A stretch of DNA of 64,000 bases, from assembly GCF_003789055.1 (NCBI RefSeq), contig NZ_ML119090.1:114128-178127 (forward strand). Direction: 5' to 3'. Source of the DNA: Histidinibacterium lentulum. GTDB lineage: Bacteria; Pseudomonadota; Alphaproteobacteria; Rhodobacterales; Rhodobacteraceae. The stretch's first letter is position 1, and the number at the start of each line of letters is the position of its first letter. A program made the translations under genes and the position numbers. This document shows, in pieces, positions 44,776 to 53,734 of the stretch. The notes beneath the pieces are model-generated. The model worked only from the letters and a program-made list of their open reading frames with translations, did not search any database and was not told the DNA's origin.

Positions 44776-46878
44776 ATGCATGCGAGAACCGTCAAGATTG
44801 CCGGAGTGGTCGTGGCCTTGGCCGCGGCAGGGCCGGTCCATGGGCAGTCCGGCCCGGGCTACAACACCTATGGTGCGCCGGGGCTGATCGACATGCCCTC
44901 AGCGCTGATGCGGCCGGACGGGGAACTGGCGTTCACAAGCAGCCATTTCCGGAACCAGACACGGAACACGCTGACGTTTCAGTTCGCCCCGAGACTGACG
45001 GGGAGCTTCCGGTATTCGCCGCTCTACGACATCCGGGGTGGGGGACCATCCGGCACCGGGGATGTATTTGACTTCATCTTCGACCGAAGCTTCTCGCTTC
45101 AATACCAGCTCTTCGACGAAACGGACCGGCGACCGGCCCTTGCCATCGGCCTCAACGACTTCCTCGGAACCGGCATCTACAGCTCCGAATACCTCGTCGC
45201 GACGAAGACCTTCGGCGACCGGTTCCGGGTCACGGGGGGGATCGGCTGGGGCCGGCTCGGGAGCGCCAACGGGTTCGACAACCCCTTGGGGGTGTTCTCG
45301 GACGAGCTGAAGGACCGCGACGACGTGGAATTCCGGGGCGGCGGAGAAGTCTCCAACGTCGCGCTCTTCTCAGGAGACGCCGCCTTCTTCGGCGGCGTCG
45401 AATACCGGCTCAACGATCGCACCTGGCTCATCGCCGAATATTCCTCCGACGACTACGCCCCCGAGGACGGCACGGCCTTCGACCAGAAGACCCAGTACAA
45501 CTTCGGCATCTCCTATCAGGCCAACGACTACATCAACATCGCCGCCAACTACCTCTACGGCAGCGAGTTCGGCATCCGCGCCACCTTCGCGCTGAACCCG
45601 CAGAACCGGCCCTCGGGCTCCGGTCGCGATCCCGGCCCGCCGCCCGTGCGGCCGGTGCCGGCCTCGAGCCCGCCACCTGGCCTGCCCGCCTCGGTCATCC
45701 AGTCGACCGAAGCCGCCCTCGCCGCCGAAGGCCTCGGCCTCCACGGGATCGCGCTCCAGGGCGATCGCGTGACGGTCGAGATCGAGAACACCCGTTACTC
45801 GGCCACGGCCCAGGCCATCGGGCGCACCGCCCGGGTGCTGACCCAAACCATGCCGGCCGGTGTCGGAACCTTCACCGTGACGCCGATTAACCGCGGCATC
45901 CGCGGCACCTCCGCGACCATCGCCCGCGGCACGATGGAGCGCTACGAATTCGAGCTCGACCAGACCTGGGAGAGCTACGCCCGGACCCGGTTCGACGAGG
46001 GGCCAGACCCCTTGGCACCCCTGCCCGGCCGCTACCCCGCCTTCAGCTACAGCATCGCGCCCTATCTCGCCGAAGCGCTCTTCGACCCCGACGATCCGCT
46101 CCGCGTCGATGTGGGCGTGTCGCTCCTGGCCAGCTACGAGCCCGCGCCCGGCCTCATCGTCAGCGGCGAGGTCCGCCAGCGGCTCTTCGGCAACCGCGAC
46201 GAGTCCACCCGCGAATCCACCTCGGTCCTGCCCCGGGTCCGCAGCGAGTCGAACATCTACCAGCGCGAGGGCGAGACCACCCTGCACCGGCTCTATGGCG
46301 CCTACTACTTCCAGCCCGGTGAAACGGTGAGCGCCCGGATCACCGCCGGCTATCTGGAACCCCAGTTCGCCGGCGTCTCCGCCGAAGTCCTCTGGTCACC
46401 GCCCGCCTCGCGCCTCTCTTACGGGGTCGAGATTAACTACGCCCAGCAGCGCGCCTTCGAGCAGGATTTCGACCTGCGCGACTACGACATCGTCACCGGC
46501 CATGCCTCGGTCTACTACGACATGGGGAACGGCTATTTCGCGCAAGTGGATGCCGGCCGCTATCTCGCCGGCGACTGGGGCGGGACGCTGTCGGTCGAGC
46601 GCCGCTTCGACAACGGCTGGGAGATCGGCGCCTTCGCGACCCTGACCGACGTGCCCTTCGAGGACTTCGGCGAGGGCTCCTTCGACAAGGGCATCCTGCT
46701 GACCATCCCCGTGGACTGGATCACCGGCCAGCCCAGCCGCGACACGATCAATCGCACGATCCGCCCCGTGCAGCGCGACGGCGGCGCGCGGCTTTCGGTG
46801 CCGGGGCGGCTCTACGGGATCTATGCGGACCAGTCGGTCGAGGATTATACGGCCGACTGGGGCAGGTTCTGGCGGTAG
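44776..46878 (+). CDS. YjbH-family outer-membrane protein for exopolysaccharide secretion
   Basis: The 700-residue protein has a signal peptide (cleavage near HGQ at residue 24) followed by the YjbH start NTYGAPGLIDMPSA. Alternating hydrophobic beta strands end in aromatics throughout, consistent with two beta-barrel halves. A Pro-rich linker (RDPGPPPVRPVPASSPPPG) separates them near residue 285. The C-terminus ends WGRFWR. YjbH normally acts with YjbE, YjbF and YjbG; here the YjbF-like gene is 19 kb away. Confidence 0.88.
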   Translation: MHARTVKIAGVVVALAAAGPVHGQSGPGYNTYGAPGLIDMPSALMRPDGELAFTSSHFRNQTRNTLTFQFAPRLTGSFRYSPLYDIRGGGPSGTGDVFDFIFDRSFSLQYQLFDETDRRPALAIGLNDFLGTGIYSSEYLVATKTFGDRFRVTGGIGWGRLGSANGFDNPLGVFSDELKDRDDVEFRGGGEVSNVALFSGDAAFFGGVEYRLNDRTWLIAEYSSDDYAPEDGTAFDQKTQYNFGISYQANDYINIAANYLYGSEFGIRATFALNPQNRPSGSGRDPGPPPVRPVPASSPPPGLPASVIQSTEAALAAEGLGLHGIALQGDRVTVEIENTRYSATAQAIGRTARVLTQTMPAGVGTFTVTPINRGIRGTSATIARGTMERYEFELDQTWESYARTRFDEGPDPLAPLPGRYPAFSYSIAPYLAEALFDPDDPLRVDVGVSLLASYEPAPGLIVSGEVRQRLFGNRDESTRESTSVLPRVRSESNIYQREGETTLHRLYGAYYFQPGETVSARITAGYLEPQFAGVSAEVLWSPPASRLSYGVEINYAQQRAFEQDFDLRDYDIVTGHASVYYDMGNGYFAQVDAGRYLAGDWGGTLSVERRFDNGWEIGAFATLTDVPFEDFGEGSFDKGILLTIPVDWITGQPSRDTINRTIRPVQRDGGARLSVPGRLYGIYADQSVEDYTADWGRFWR

Positions 46879-46960
46879 AGGAAGACCCCCAGTCCCTTGC
46901 CGGTCACGGGGTCGGACTCCGGCGTGCCATCCGAACGGACGCCCGTTGAAGAAGCAGAGG

Positions 46961-47791
46961 TCAGCGACCTCGCAGATCCCGCACACTCGCCACCAGATCC
47001 TCGACCTTCGAACGGTCGACCGGACCGGACCAATGTCCGGTGCTCTTGACGCTGGAGCCCACGACCGCGCCGTCGAGGAGCGCCATCAGGGCCGGCGCGT
47101 TCTCCGCCGTCAGCCCGCTGCCGCCGATGACCGGCAGGGTGGTCCCGACGCGGATCGCGGCGATCTCGTCCTCGGGGATCGTGTCGCCCGTCCGGTTTCC
47201 CGTGGCGATCGCCACGTCTGCATCGAAGAACTCGGTGTCCCGCGCCAGCTCGGACACGCTCCGGTCGGACGTGACCGCATGGGCGCCGTGCTTCACATGG
47301 ACATCGGCAAAGATCGCCACGCTGTCCGCGCCGATCATGCGGCGGAACCGCAGGGCCTCGCCGCTCAGGCCGTCGAGGAATCCCTCGTTGGCCACGTATC
47401 CGTTGACCCACTGATTGACCCGCACGAACCGCGCTCCAGTGGCATGGGCAACGGCGATGGCACCGATGGCGTGGTTTGCCAGAAGATTGATCCCGAAGGG
47501 CAGCGCCGTCCTTTCCGAAACCGCCTGCACGATGGCGCTCATCGCCGCGATGACCTCGGGGCCGATGTTCTGCGGCTTCACGAAGGGCACGTCGCCGTGG
47601 TTCTCGAGCATGAGCCCGTCCATGCCGCCCTCCTCGTAAGCGCGCACATCCTTCAGCGCGATCGCGATCAGGTCCGAGACCGGCGCACCACGGTAGCGGG
47701 GGGTTCCGGGCAAGGGCGGAAGATGGACATTGCCGATGAGCGGCTTCCTGCGGCCGAATATCTCCGACAGCACGTCGCATTGGGTGGGCAT
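46961..47791 (-). CDS. BtpA/SgcQ family protein
   Basis: The 276-residue protein is a predicted TIM-barrel member of the BtpA/SgcQ family, showing LIGNVHLPPLPGTPRY, GGMDGLMLENHGDVPF, FVRVNQWVNGYV, FADVHVKHGAH and LPVIGGSGLTAEN. BtpA was named for photosystem I assembly in cyanobacteria, whereas SgcQ belongs to an enterobacterial sugar operon. Neither activity is defined. ATG 47791 has an AGGAAGAG site. It is the last gene of the ABC-M42-PfkB operon, 19 bases after the kinase. Confidence 0.88.
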   Translation of the reverse strand: MPTQCDVLSEIFGRRKPLIGNVHLPPLPGTPRYRGAPVSDLIAIALKDVRAYEEGGMDGLMLENHGDVPFVKPQNIGPEVIAAMSAIVQAVSERTALPFGINLLANHAIGAIAVAHATGARFVRVNQWVNGYVANEGFLDGLSGEALRFRRMIGADSVAIFADVHVKHGAHAVTSDRSVSELARDTEFFDADVAIATGNRTGDTIPEDEIAAIRVGTTLPVIGGSGLTAENAPALMALLDGAVVGSSVKSTGHWSGPVDRSKVEDLVASVRDLRGR

Positions 47792-47810
47792 GAAGTCTCT
47801 TCCTTCCAGG

Positions 47811-48725
47811 TCAGGCGGCCGTGACACGGTCGGTCACCGCGGCAAGTCGCGCATTTCTTTCCTCGGCCGAGGGTCGTCTTGTGGCCAGCGCGCCGAAGGC
47901 CTCGACCACGAAGGAGGCCGAGACCGTTCCCATGGCGCCGCAGTCCGCAAGGGGCCTGCCTGACGACAGCCCGGCCAGGAAACCGCCGCAATAGGCGTCC
48001 CCTGCCCCGGTCGTGTCGACGACCCGGGCGGGCCAGGCCGGGACATGGGTGAGGCGGCCGGTGCCGCCTTCGGCGATCAGCGAGCCTTTCGCCCCGATCT
48101 TTCCCACCACGTGTGTCCCGCTCTCCTGCGCCGTCCGGCACAGCCAGTCTTCGATCCGGTCCGGCGCCCAGATCCGCTGGATCTCGAGCTCGCTGGGCAG
48201 AAAGGCATCGATATCCGCCAGAAAGGCGAGATCGGCATAGCGTGTCGCGTCGATGAACGCGTCCGACAGGATGTCCATGGTCAGGACGCGCCCCGCCGCC
48301 CTCAGCCTGCGCGCGGTGGCGATGGAACTGTCCGGTCCCTGTGGCGCGATGTGAAATCCCTTGGCCTGCTCGTAGCTCTCGGGCATAGGCCCCCGCTCGG
48401 CATCGAGGGACAGCGGGTCAGACGACCCCAGCTTTCGCACCTGCTGCTTGTGCACGTCGCTCTCGTGCAGGAGCCACAGCTCGAGTCCGTTGCCCCGGGC
48501 GTCGGCGATCCCGGCGGTGTCGAGGCCCCATGCCCCGATCTCGCGGCGGCTGGCTTCGGCATGGGTCTCACCCGCCGGCGCATGGACGCCGACCCTGCCG
48601 CCCCAGATCGCGGCCCCGATGGCGGAATAGAGCGCGCCGCCACCGGGCCGGGCCATGGAGGTCGTGCCGTCCTCGAGCACGATGTCGTCGGTCGTCAGCC
48701 AGCCTGTCGTCACGAGGTCGATCAT
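47811..48725 (-). CDS. PfkB-family carbohydrate kinase
   Basis: The 304-residue product is a ribokinase-fold sugar or nucleoside kinase. It shows GGGALYSAIGAAIWGG near the start, the dyad ASFLPSE-like segment DAFLPSELEIQRI and the signature DTTGAGDAYCGGFLAGL near the end, with the catalytic Asp of GAGD. ATG 48725 overlaps the upstream peptidase stop by four bases. In this operon it would phosphorylate the imported compound or a product of it. Confidence 0.9.
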   Translation of the reverse strand: MIDLVTTGWLTTDDIVLEDGTTSMARPGGGALYSAIGAAIWGGRVGVHAPAGETHAEASRREIGAWGLDTAGIADARGNGLELWLLHESDVHKQQVRKLGSSDPLSLDAERGPMPESYEQAKGFHIAPQGPDSSIATARRLRAAGRVLTMDILSDAFIDATRYADLAFLADIDAFLPSELEIQRIWAPDRIEDWLCRTAQESGTHVVGKIGAKGSLIAEGGTGRLTHVPAWPARVVDTTGAGDAYCGGFLAGLSSGRPLADCGAMGTVSASFVVEAFGALATRRPSAEERNARLAAVTDRVTAA

Positions 48726-49897
48726 GCGGCCGGCCCTTCGAGTTCCTCGTAAAGGAGGGACATGTAGACGAGCGCCCGGGAGAGGCTGACGAAATCCTCC
48801 AGATGGGCGGTCGGCAAGGCCCTGTCGAAATGCCGGTCGGCGCCCGGAAAGCCCAGGATGACGATGCCCGGACTGCGCTGCATCACGGCGACATCGTCGC
48901 TCCGCGAAGTGTATAGGTTCGAGGTCTCGCGCACCGTGGCGCCGCGTGCCTCGAGCCCGGCGGTAAAGGCCCTCACGGCGGCATAAAGATGCGGCGGCGT
49001 CACGGCGCCGCGGGCGCGACTGGAGAACTCGCTCAGCACCGCGCCCGAGCCCGGGACCCCTGCCCCGTCCGGACCGCCGTTCCCCTCGGCCGCCGTCTGC
49101 TGCATGTCGATCACGACCGACAGGCGCGGGGTAGGCGCCGCCGCCATCAGGCGGGTCGCGCCCCGGCTGATGGACTGGTTGCCCGCCGCGGCCGGCCCCT
49201 CTTCCTCGTCGGGCATGGCGAAGAAGGCGCTCGTCCCAAAGCGGGCCAGGACCGCGGCCGCCACGGCCATGACCGCGACCCCGCCCGCATTGTCGAAATG
49301 GCCCGTCAACAGACCGTCGTCCGCCGCCGCGAAGGGCGTGACCGGCACGACCCTGTCTCCCGGGCGCAGGTCGAGGGCGCCGTCGGGGAGGAAGAAGGGA
49401 TCGCCACCTTCCGACAGGAGGCGGCCCGCGGCACGGGTGACGAAGGTCCCGGCCTCGAGATCGTAGCGCAGGACCTCGGCCTGCCGCTCCCCATCCCGGG
49501 TGAGGTGGTAGCAATAGGGGACCAGCGGATACCGGCCGTCTTCCGGGGGCTGGATCAGATAGCTGATGCTGTCGAGATGGGCGATGTACCAGAGCCCCGC
49601 CGCCGCCCCGCCACCACAGGACAGGGTCACGGCCCCCGTCCGCTCATGGTCGGGGTTCAGGCGCAGCGCGTCGCTTTCCAGGGCGCCATCCTCTTCCAGC
49701 AGCGTCCGCAGCACCGGCGCGCGCATCAGCGCCGCCGCGCCGGAGGGCGCCGGTGTATCGGCCAGCGCGCGAAGATAGCGCGTCAGACGCTCCGGGGTGC
49801 AGTAGCTCTCCACCTCCTCGCGGATGGCGTCACAACGCTCCAGCGCGCGGGTCACCTGCGCCATGGTTGGGTTTCGAGTGACTTGGGAATGGGTCAT
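48722..49897 (-). CDS. M42-like (SgcX-type) metallopeptidase homologue
   Basis: The 391-residue protein resembles co-catalytic zinc aminopeptidases of the M42/M28 clan. Probable ligands and catalytic residues are visible: His107-Asp109 (IAHLDS), Asp202 (GHFDNAGGVAV), Glu231-233 (PDEEEGP), Asp264 (VIDMQQ) and a C-terminal His in GADRHF. In E. coli sgcX, an M42 homologue lies in the same operon as sgcQ. It overlaps the permease and kinase genes by four bases each, so it is central to this operon. Its substrate may be a glycosylated or amide-linked sugar instead of a peptide. Confidence 0.85.
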   Translation of the reverse strand: MTHSQVTRNPTMAQVTRALERCDAIREEVESYCTPERLTRYLRALADTPAPSGAAALMRAPVLRTLLEEDGALESDALRLNPDHERTGAVTLSCGGGAAAGLWYIAHLDSISYLIQPPEDGRYPLVPYCYHLTRDGERQAEVLRYDLEAGTFVTRAAGRLLSEGGDPFFLPDGALDLRPGDRVVPVTPFAAADDGLLTGHFDNAGGVAVMAVAAAVLARFGTSAFFAMPDEEEGPAAAGNQSISRGATRLMAAAPTPRLSVVIDMQQTAAEGNGGPDGAGVPGSGAVLSEFSSRARGAVTPPHLYAAVRAFTAGLEARGATVRETSNLYTSRSDDVAVMQRSPGIVILGFPGADRHFDRALPTAHLEDFVSLSRALVYMSLLYEELEGPAA

Positions 49898-50880
49898 GCC
49901 CGGCTCGACCGCGCCATGATGAAGACCGCCACCACGATCAGCGCGCCCTTGAAGAGTTGCTGCACGAAGGGATCGACCCCGGTCAGGTTCAGGATGTTCG
50001 CCAGCACCCCGATGATCAGGGTCCCGATCAGGGTGCCGGTCACCGAGCCCTTGCCCCCGAAGAGGCTGGTGCCCCCCACAACCACCGCCGCGATGGCGTC
50101 GAGTTCGTAGGCCTGCCCCGCGATGGGCGTGCCCACGCTGAGTTGCGAGGCATAGACCAGTCCGCTGATCCCAGCCACGCCGCCCGAGATGACATAGACA
50201 ATCGTGGTGTAGAGGCCGACAGGTACGCCCGACAGCCGCGCCGCGTCCTCGTTCGAGCCGATCGCATAGACGGACCGACCAAAGGGGGTCTGCGTCAGGA
50301 CGAACCCGCTGACGAGCAGCGTTCCGAGCAGGATCAGCGTCGGGTTTGGAACGCCGAAGGTATAGCCGTTGCCGAGGTTGAAGAACGCCTCGTCGAGGAT
50401 CGGGATCGGCGTGCCGCCGGTGTAGATGAAGGCCAGCCCTCGGGCGAAGGACAGCATCCCGAGCGTCATGATGAAGGGCGGGATCCCCGCGAAGGCCACT
50501 CCGAGCCCGTTCACGAGGCCGAGCGCCATGGCCGCCAGGATGCCGAGCGGGATCGCAACCGCCATGCTCTGGGTCTCGAGGATACCCGCGAAGAGCACCA
50601 CGGACACCCCGAGGATCGAGCCCACGGAGAGGTCGATGCCCTTCGTGAGGATGACGAAGGTCATGCCCACGGCGAGGATTCCCACGATCGACACCTGCCG
50701 CAGCACGTTCATCAGGTTCGGCACGCTGAGGAACCGATCGTTCAGGAAGGACGACACGATGATCAGCAGGATGAGCGCCGCCAGCACGCCGGTGCGGCCG
50801 ATCAGGGCCGAGAAGATCTGCTGGCGGCTCCGGGTCCCGGCGCCGTCCCGCGGACGGGAGGACGGTGTGGTCTCTGACAT
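49894..50880 (-). CDS. Ribose-type ABC transporter permease
   Basis: This 328-residue RbsC-like permease has about eight to nine membrane segments and family segments VGMTFVILTKGIDLSVGS, GIPPFIMTLGMLSFARGL and YAIGSNEDAARLSGVPV. It is the membrane component of a CUT2-type importer, which takes up monosaccharides and related compounds. It overlaps the peptidase gene by four bases. Confidence 0.93.
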   Translation of the reverse strand: MSETTPSSRPRDGAGTRSRQQIFSALIGRTGVLAALILLIIVSSFLNDRFLSVPNLMNVLRQVSIVGILAVGMTFVILTKGIDLSVGSILGVSVVLFAGILETQSMAVAIPLGILAAMALGLVNGLGVAFAGIPPFIMTLGMLSFARGLAFIYTGGTPIPILDEAFFNLGNGYTFGVPNPTLILLGTLLVSGFVLTQTPFGRSVYAIGSNEDAARLSGVPVGLYTTIVYVISGGVAGISGLVYASQLSVGTPIAGQAYELDAIAAVVVGGTSLFGGKGSVTGTLIGTLIIGVLANILNLTGVDPFVQQLFKGALIVVAVFIMARSSRA

Positions 50881-50902
50881 CTTTACCTACTCCGTGGGCA
50901 TC

Positions 50903-52387
50903 TCAGGCCATGGTCGCCGCGCGCATGATCGTCTCTTCGGAGGCCTCGGCGCGCTGCAGTTCGGCTGCAACGCGGCCCGAGCGCATGACGATGATCCGGT
51001 CCGACAGCCGGATGACCTCTTCCATTTCCGAGGAGATCACGAGGATCGCGGCGCCCTCCTCGGCCAGGTCCTCGATGAAGCGATAGATCTCCCGCTTGGC
51101 CCCGATATCGACGCCCCGGGTGGGCTCGTCGAAGATCAGAACCTTCGGCCGACCGGCAAGAGCCCGGCCCAGAAGCGCCTTCTGCTGGTTGCCGCCGCTC
51201 AGGGTGCTGATCGTCGCCTGCATTCCGGACAGTCGGATATCGAGCTCCTCGATCTGCTCGCGCACGAAGGCCCGCTCGCGGCTCAGACGCAGGACGCCGA
51301 AGGAGGTAAACCGGGCGAGGTTGGAGATCGTCATGTTCTCGCGCACCGGCCGGTTCGGGAGCAGGCCGAAGGCCTTCCGGTCCTCGCTGACATAGGCGAT
51401 GCCCCTGCGCGTCGCCGCCCGGGGGCCCGAGAGCCGGACGGCCGCGCCATTGAGCCGCATCGTGCCGCCGCTGTGCTTTCTCACGCCGAAGATCGCCTGG
51501 GCGACCTCGGTCCGGCCCGCGCCGATCAGCCCGGCAAGCCCGACGATCTCGCCCGCGCGCACCTGAAGCGAGATCGCCTCGAAGGCGCCCTCGCTCGAGA
51601 GCCCCTCCAGCTCCAGCACCACCTCGCCCCGCTGACGCTGCTTGCTGGTGTAGCTCTCGAACTCGCGCCCGATCATGCGCGAGACGAGCCAGTCGTGATC
51701 GACGTCCCGGACCGGCTCCGTGCCCGTCCGGCTGCCGTCGCGCAGCACGGTCACCCTGTCCGCGATCCGGAAGATCTCTTCGAGATGGTGCGAGATGAAG
51801 ACGACGCCGATCCCCTCGGACTTCAGCCGCCCGATCAGCTCGAAGAGCGTGTCGACCCGGTTGGCGTCGAGCACCGCTGTCGGCTCGTCGAGGATCAGGA
51901 GCTTCGCCCGCACCGAAATCGCCTTGGCGATCTCGATCATTTGCTGCTGCGCGATGCTGAGCCGACCGACCGGGATAGTGGGGTCGATGTCGATGGAGAG
52001 CCGCTTCAGCAACTCGTCGGTCCGGGCCCGCATCCGGCGGTGGTCCAGCATACCAAAGGCGTTCCGCAGGAAATGCCCGAGAAAGATGTTCTCGACCGTC
52101 GTCAGGTGCGGCGCCAGCGACAGCTCCTGATGGATCACGACGATACCGTGATCGAGGGCGGCCTGGGGCGACGAGAGCGAAATCTCGCGTCCCTCGAGAC
52201 GCATCGAGCCGCCATCGGCCCGATGCACCCCGCCCAGGATCTTGATCAGGGTGGATTTGCCCGCGCCGTTCTCGCCCACGATGGCATGGACCTCGCCCGG
52301 CGCGACGCTGAGATCGACGTCGCGCAGCACGACATTGTCGCCGAACCGCTTGGTCAGGCCCCTCGCATCGAGAAGTAGGTCTGTCAT
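50903..52387 (-). CDS. Ribose-type ABC transporter ATP-binding protein, two ATPase domains
   Basis: The 494-residue RbsA-like protein has a first domain with Walker A GENGAGKST (38-46) and LSIAQQQMIEIAKA. Its second domain has the usual non-canonical P-loop GLIGAGRTE and LSGGNQQKALLGRAL. ATG 52387 (MTDLLLDARGL) matches family starts; ATG 52402, with a better GGGGG site upstream, would add five residues. It lies 22 bases upstream of the permease gene. Confidence 0.93.
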   Translation of the reverse strand: MTDLLLDARGLTKRFGDNVVLRDVDLSVAPGEVHAIVGENGAGKSTLIKILGGVHRADGGSMRLEGREISLSSPQAALDHGIVVIHQELSLAPHLTTVENIFLGHFLRNAFGMLDHRRMRARTDELLKRLSIDIDPTIPVGRLSIAQQQMIEIAKAISVRAKLLILDEPTAVLDANRVDTLFELIGRLKSEGIGVVFISHHLEEIFRIADRVTVLRDGSRTGTEPVRDVDHDWLVSRMIGREFESYTSKQRQRGEVVLELEGLSSEGAFEAISLQVRAGEIVGLAGLIGAGRTEVAQAIFGVRKHSGGTMRLNGAAVRLSGPRAATRRGIAYVSEDRKAFGLLPNRPVRENMTISNLARFTSFGVLRLSRERAFVREQIEELDIRLSGMQATISTLSGGNQQKALLGRALAGRPKVLIFDEPTRGVDIGAKREIYRFIEDLAEEGAAILVISSEMEEVIRLSDRIIVMRSGRVAAELQRAEASEETIMRAATMA

Positions 52388-52439
52388 GGTTGCGCCGCGC
52401 ATAGTGGCCCCCCGGCCAAAACCGGGAGGCCGGACCCGG

Positions 52440-53543
52440 TTACTGGCAGGGATCGAGCGGCGGCGCGAAGTCGCCCCAGCCCCGGCCGATCCATTCCTCG
52501 GCATTGGCCTCGGTCACCGTGGGCGAATCCGGCAGCGCGAGCTGCACGCCCGGCTGGCCGTATTCCTCGGCCCCGGGGATCTCCATGCCCATCAGGGTGT
52601 AGAGCGCCGCGCGCATCCCGATGTCGCCGATAAACGGCGTGTAATTGCCATCCGCCCGGAAGGTTCCGTCGCGCACCGAGGTGAACCCGGCGTTCGAGCC
52701 GTCGAACGTGTAGTGCAGGATGCCGTCTTCGCAGCGGCCTGCCCGCGCGATGGCGAGCTGGGCGCCCCAGGAGGATTCCTCGGCATGGGAGAAGACCGCG
52801 TCGATGTCCGGGAACGCCGTCAGGAAGTCTTCCATGATCGGCACCGCCGGTTCGCGGATCCACTCGCCGTCGCCCACGGCCAGCACCTCGATGCCGGGAT
52901 GGTCGGCGAGGACGTTCTTCATGCCCTGATCGCGGTCCACCGCGGGCGAGGAGCCCTGCAGGCCGGTGATGACGACGATGTTGCCCTCGCCGCCCAGATC
53001 CTCCGCCATGACCTCGGCGACACGCTCGCCCATGGTCACGTTGCTCTGGCCGATGAAGAGCGTCTTCTCCGTGGGCACGTCCCGGTCCATGACGATGAGC
53101 GGGATGCCCTCGTTCATCACCGCCCGCGCCGCAGGCATCAGGGCCGCGGATTCCACCGGGCTCAGCAGTACGGCATCGACGCCCCGGGCGATCAGGTCGC
53201 GCACGTCGTTGTTCTGCTTGGCGACATCGACGTTGCCGTCGAGCACGATCATGCTGACGTTCTCGTGCCGGCAGGCCTCGGCCTGGGCGGCCTCCAGCAT
53301 GGCGATCCGCCAGGGATGGTTGAACCCGGTCTGCGAGAAACCGATGACGATCTCGTCTGTGGACCCGTCCACTTCGATCGGCCCCGCCTCGAGCGGCAGG
53401 ACATCGGTGAAGGGCAGACCCTCGTACTGTTCCAGGAGTTCGGCGCAGGTCTTGCCGGAGATCGGCATCGTCTCCTGTGCGGCGGCACCCGAGGCTGCGA
53501 TGGAAGCGGCGACCAGTGCGGTAGTGGCGACCAGGTGTTTCAT
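52440..53543 (-). CDS. Periplasmic sugar-binding protein of the CUT2 importer
   Basis: The 367-residue protein has a signal peptide (cleavage near AAA-Q at residue 22) and a periplasmic-binding-protein type 1 fold: EIVIGFSQTGFNHPWRIAM, GVDAVLLSPVESAAL, IPLIVMDRDVP and DAVFSHAEESSWGAQLAI. It resembles ribose/galactofuranose-type binding proteins. GGGGAA precedes ATG 53543. It is the first and most promoter-proximal gene of the operon, divergent from the GntR-family regulator. Confidence 0.92.
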   Translation of the reverse strand: MKHLVATTALVAASIAASGAAAQETMPISGKTCAELLEQYEGLPFTDVLPLEAGPIEVDGSTDEIVIGFSQTGFNHPWRIAMLEAAQAEACRHENVSMIVLDGNVDVAKQNNDVRDLIARGVDAVLLSPVESAALMPAARAVMNEGIPLIVMDRDVPTEKTLFIGQSNVTMGERVAEVMAEDLGGEGNIVVITGLQGSSPAVDRDQGMKNVLADHPGIEVLAVGDGEWIREPAVPIMEDFLTAFPDIDAVFSHAEESSWGAQLAIARAGRCEDGILHYTFDGSNAGFTSVRDGTFRADGNYTPFIGDIGMRAALYTLMGMEIPGAEEYGQPGVQLALPDSPTVTEANAEEWIGRGWGDFAPPLDPCQ

Positions 53544-53702
53544 GAGATTCCCCATTGATCAGAGCGGTGGCCACCGTTCGGCGATGGCTCGTTGCAGGGT
53601 TGGCACCGGGGACGGTTTTCCGCCTCCGGGGGTCTCGCCCTGCGGCGGACATCATGGTCCTTCGAGGGCGCAACAGGGATGACTGTGACCGATTCGAGTT
53701 GC

Positions 53703-53720
53703 TATGACAAATGGTATGAC
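53703..53720. promoter_or_regulatory. Direct repeat, candidate operator between gntR and the ABC operon
   Basis: TATGAC occurs at 53703-53708 and again at 53715-53720, one helical turn apart, inside the 190-base intergenic region and just before the regulator start. It may be an operator or part of the promoter; no experimental basis is visible. Confidence 0.3.
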
Positions 53721-53734
53721 GTTCGGACGTTCTG

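Noticed and set aside
44180..44887. A 235-codon plus-strand frame before yjbH
   Set aside because: Pro/Arg-rich, no motif, poor start and it runs into yjbH in a different frame.
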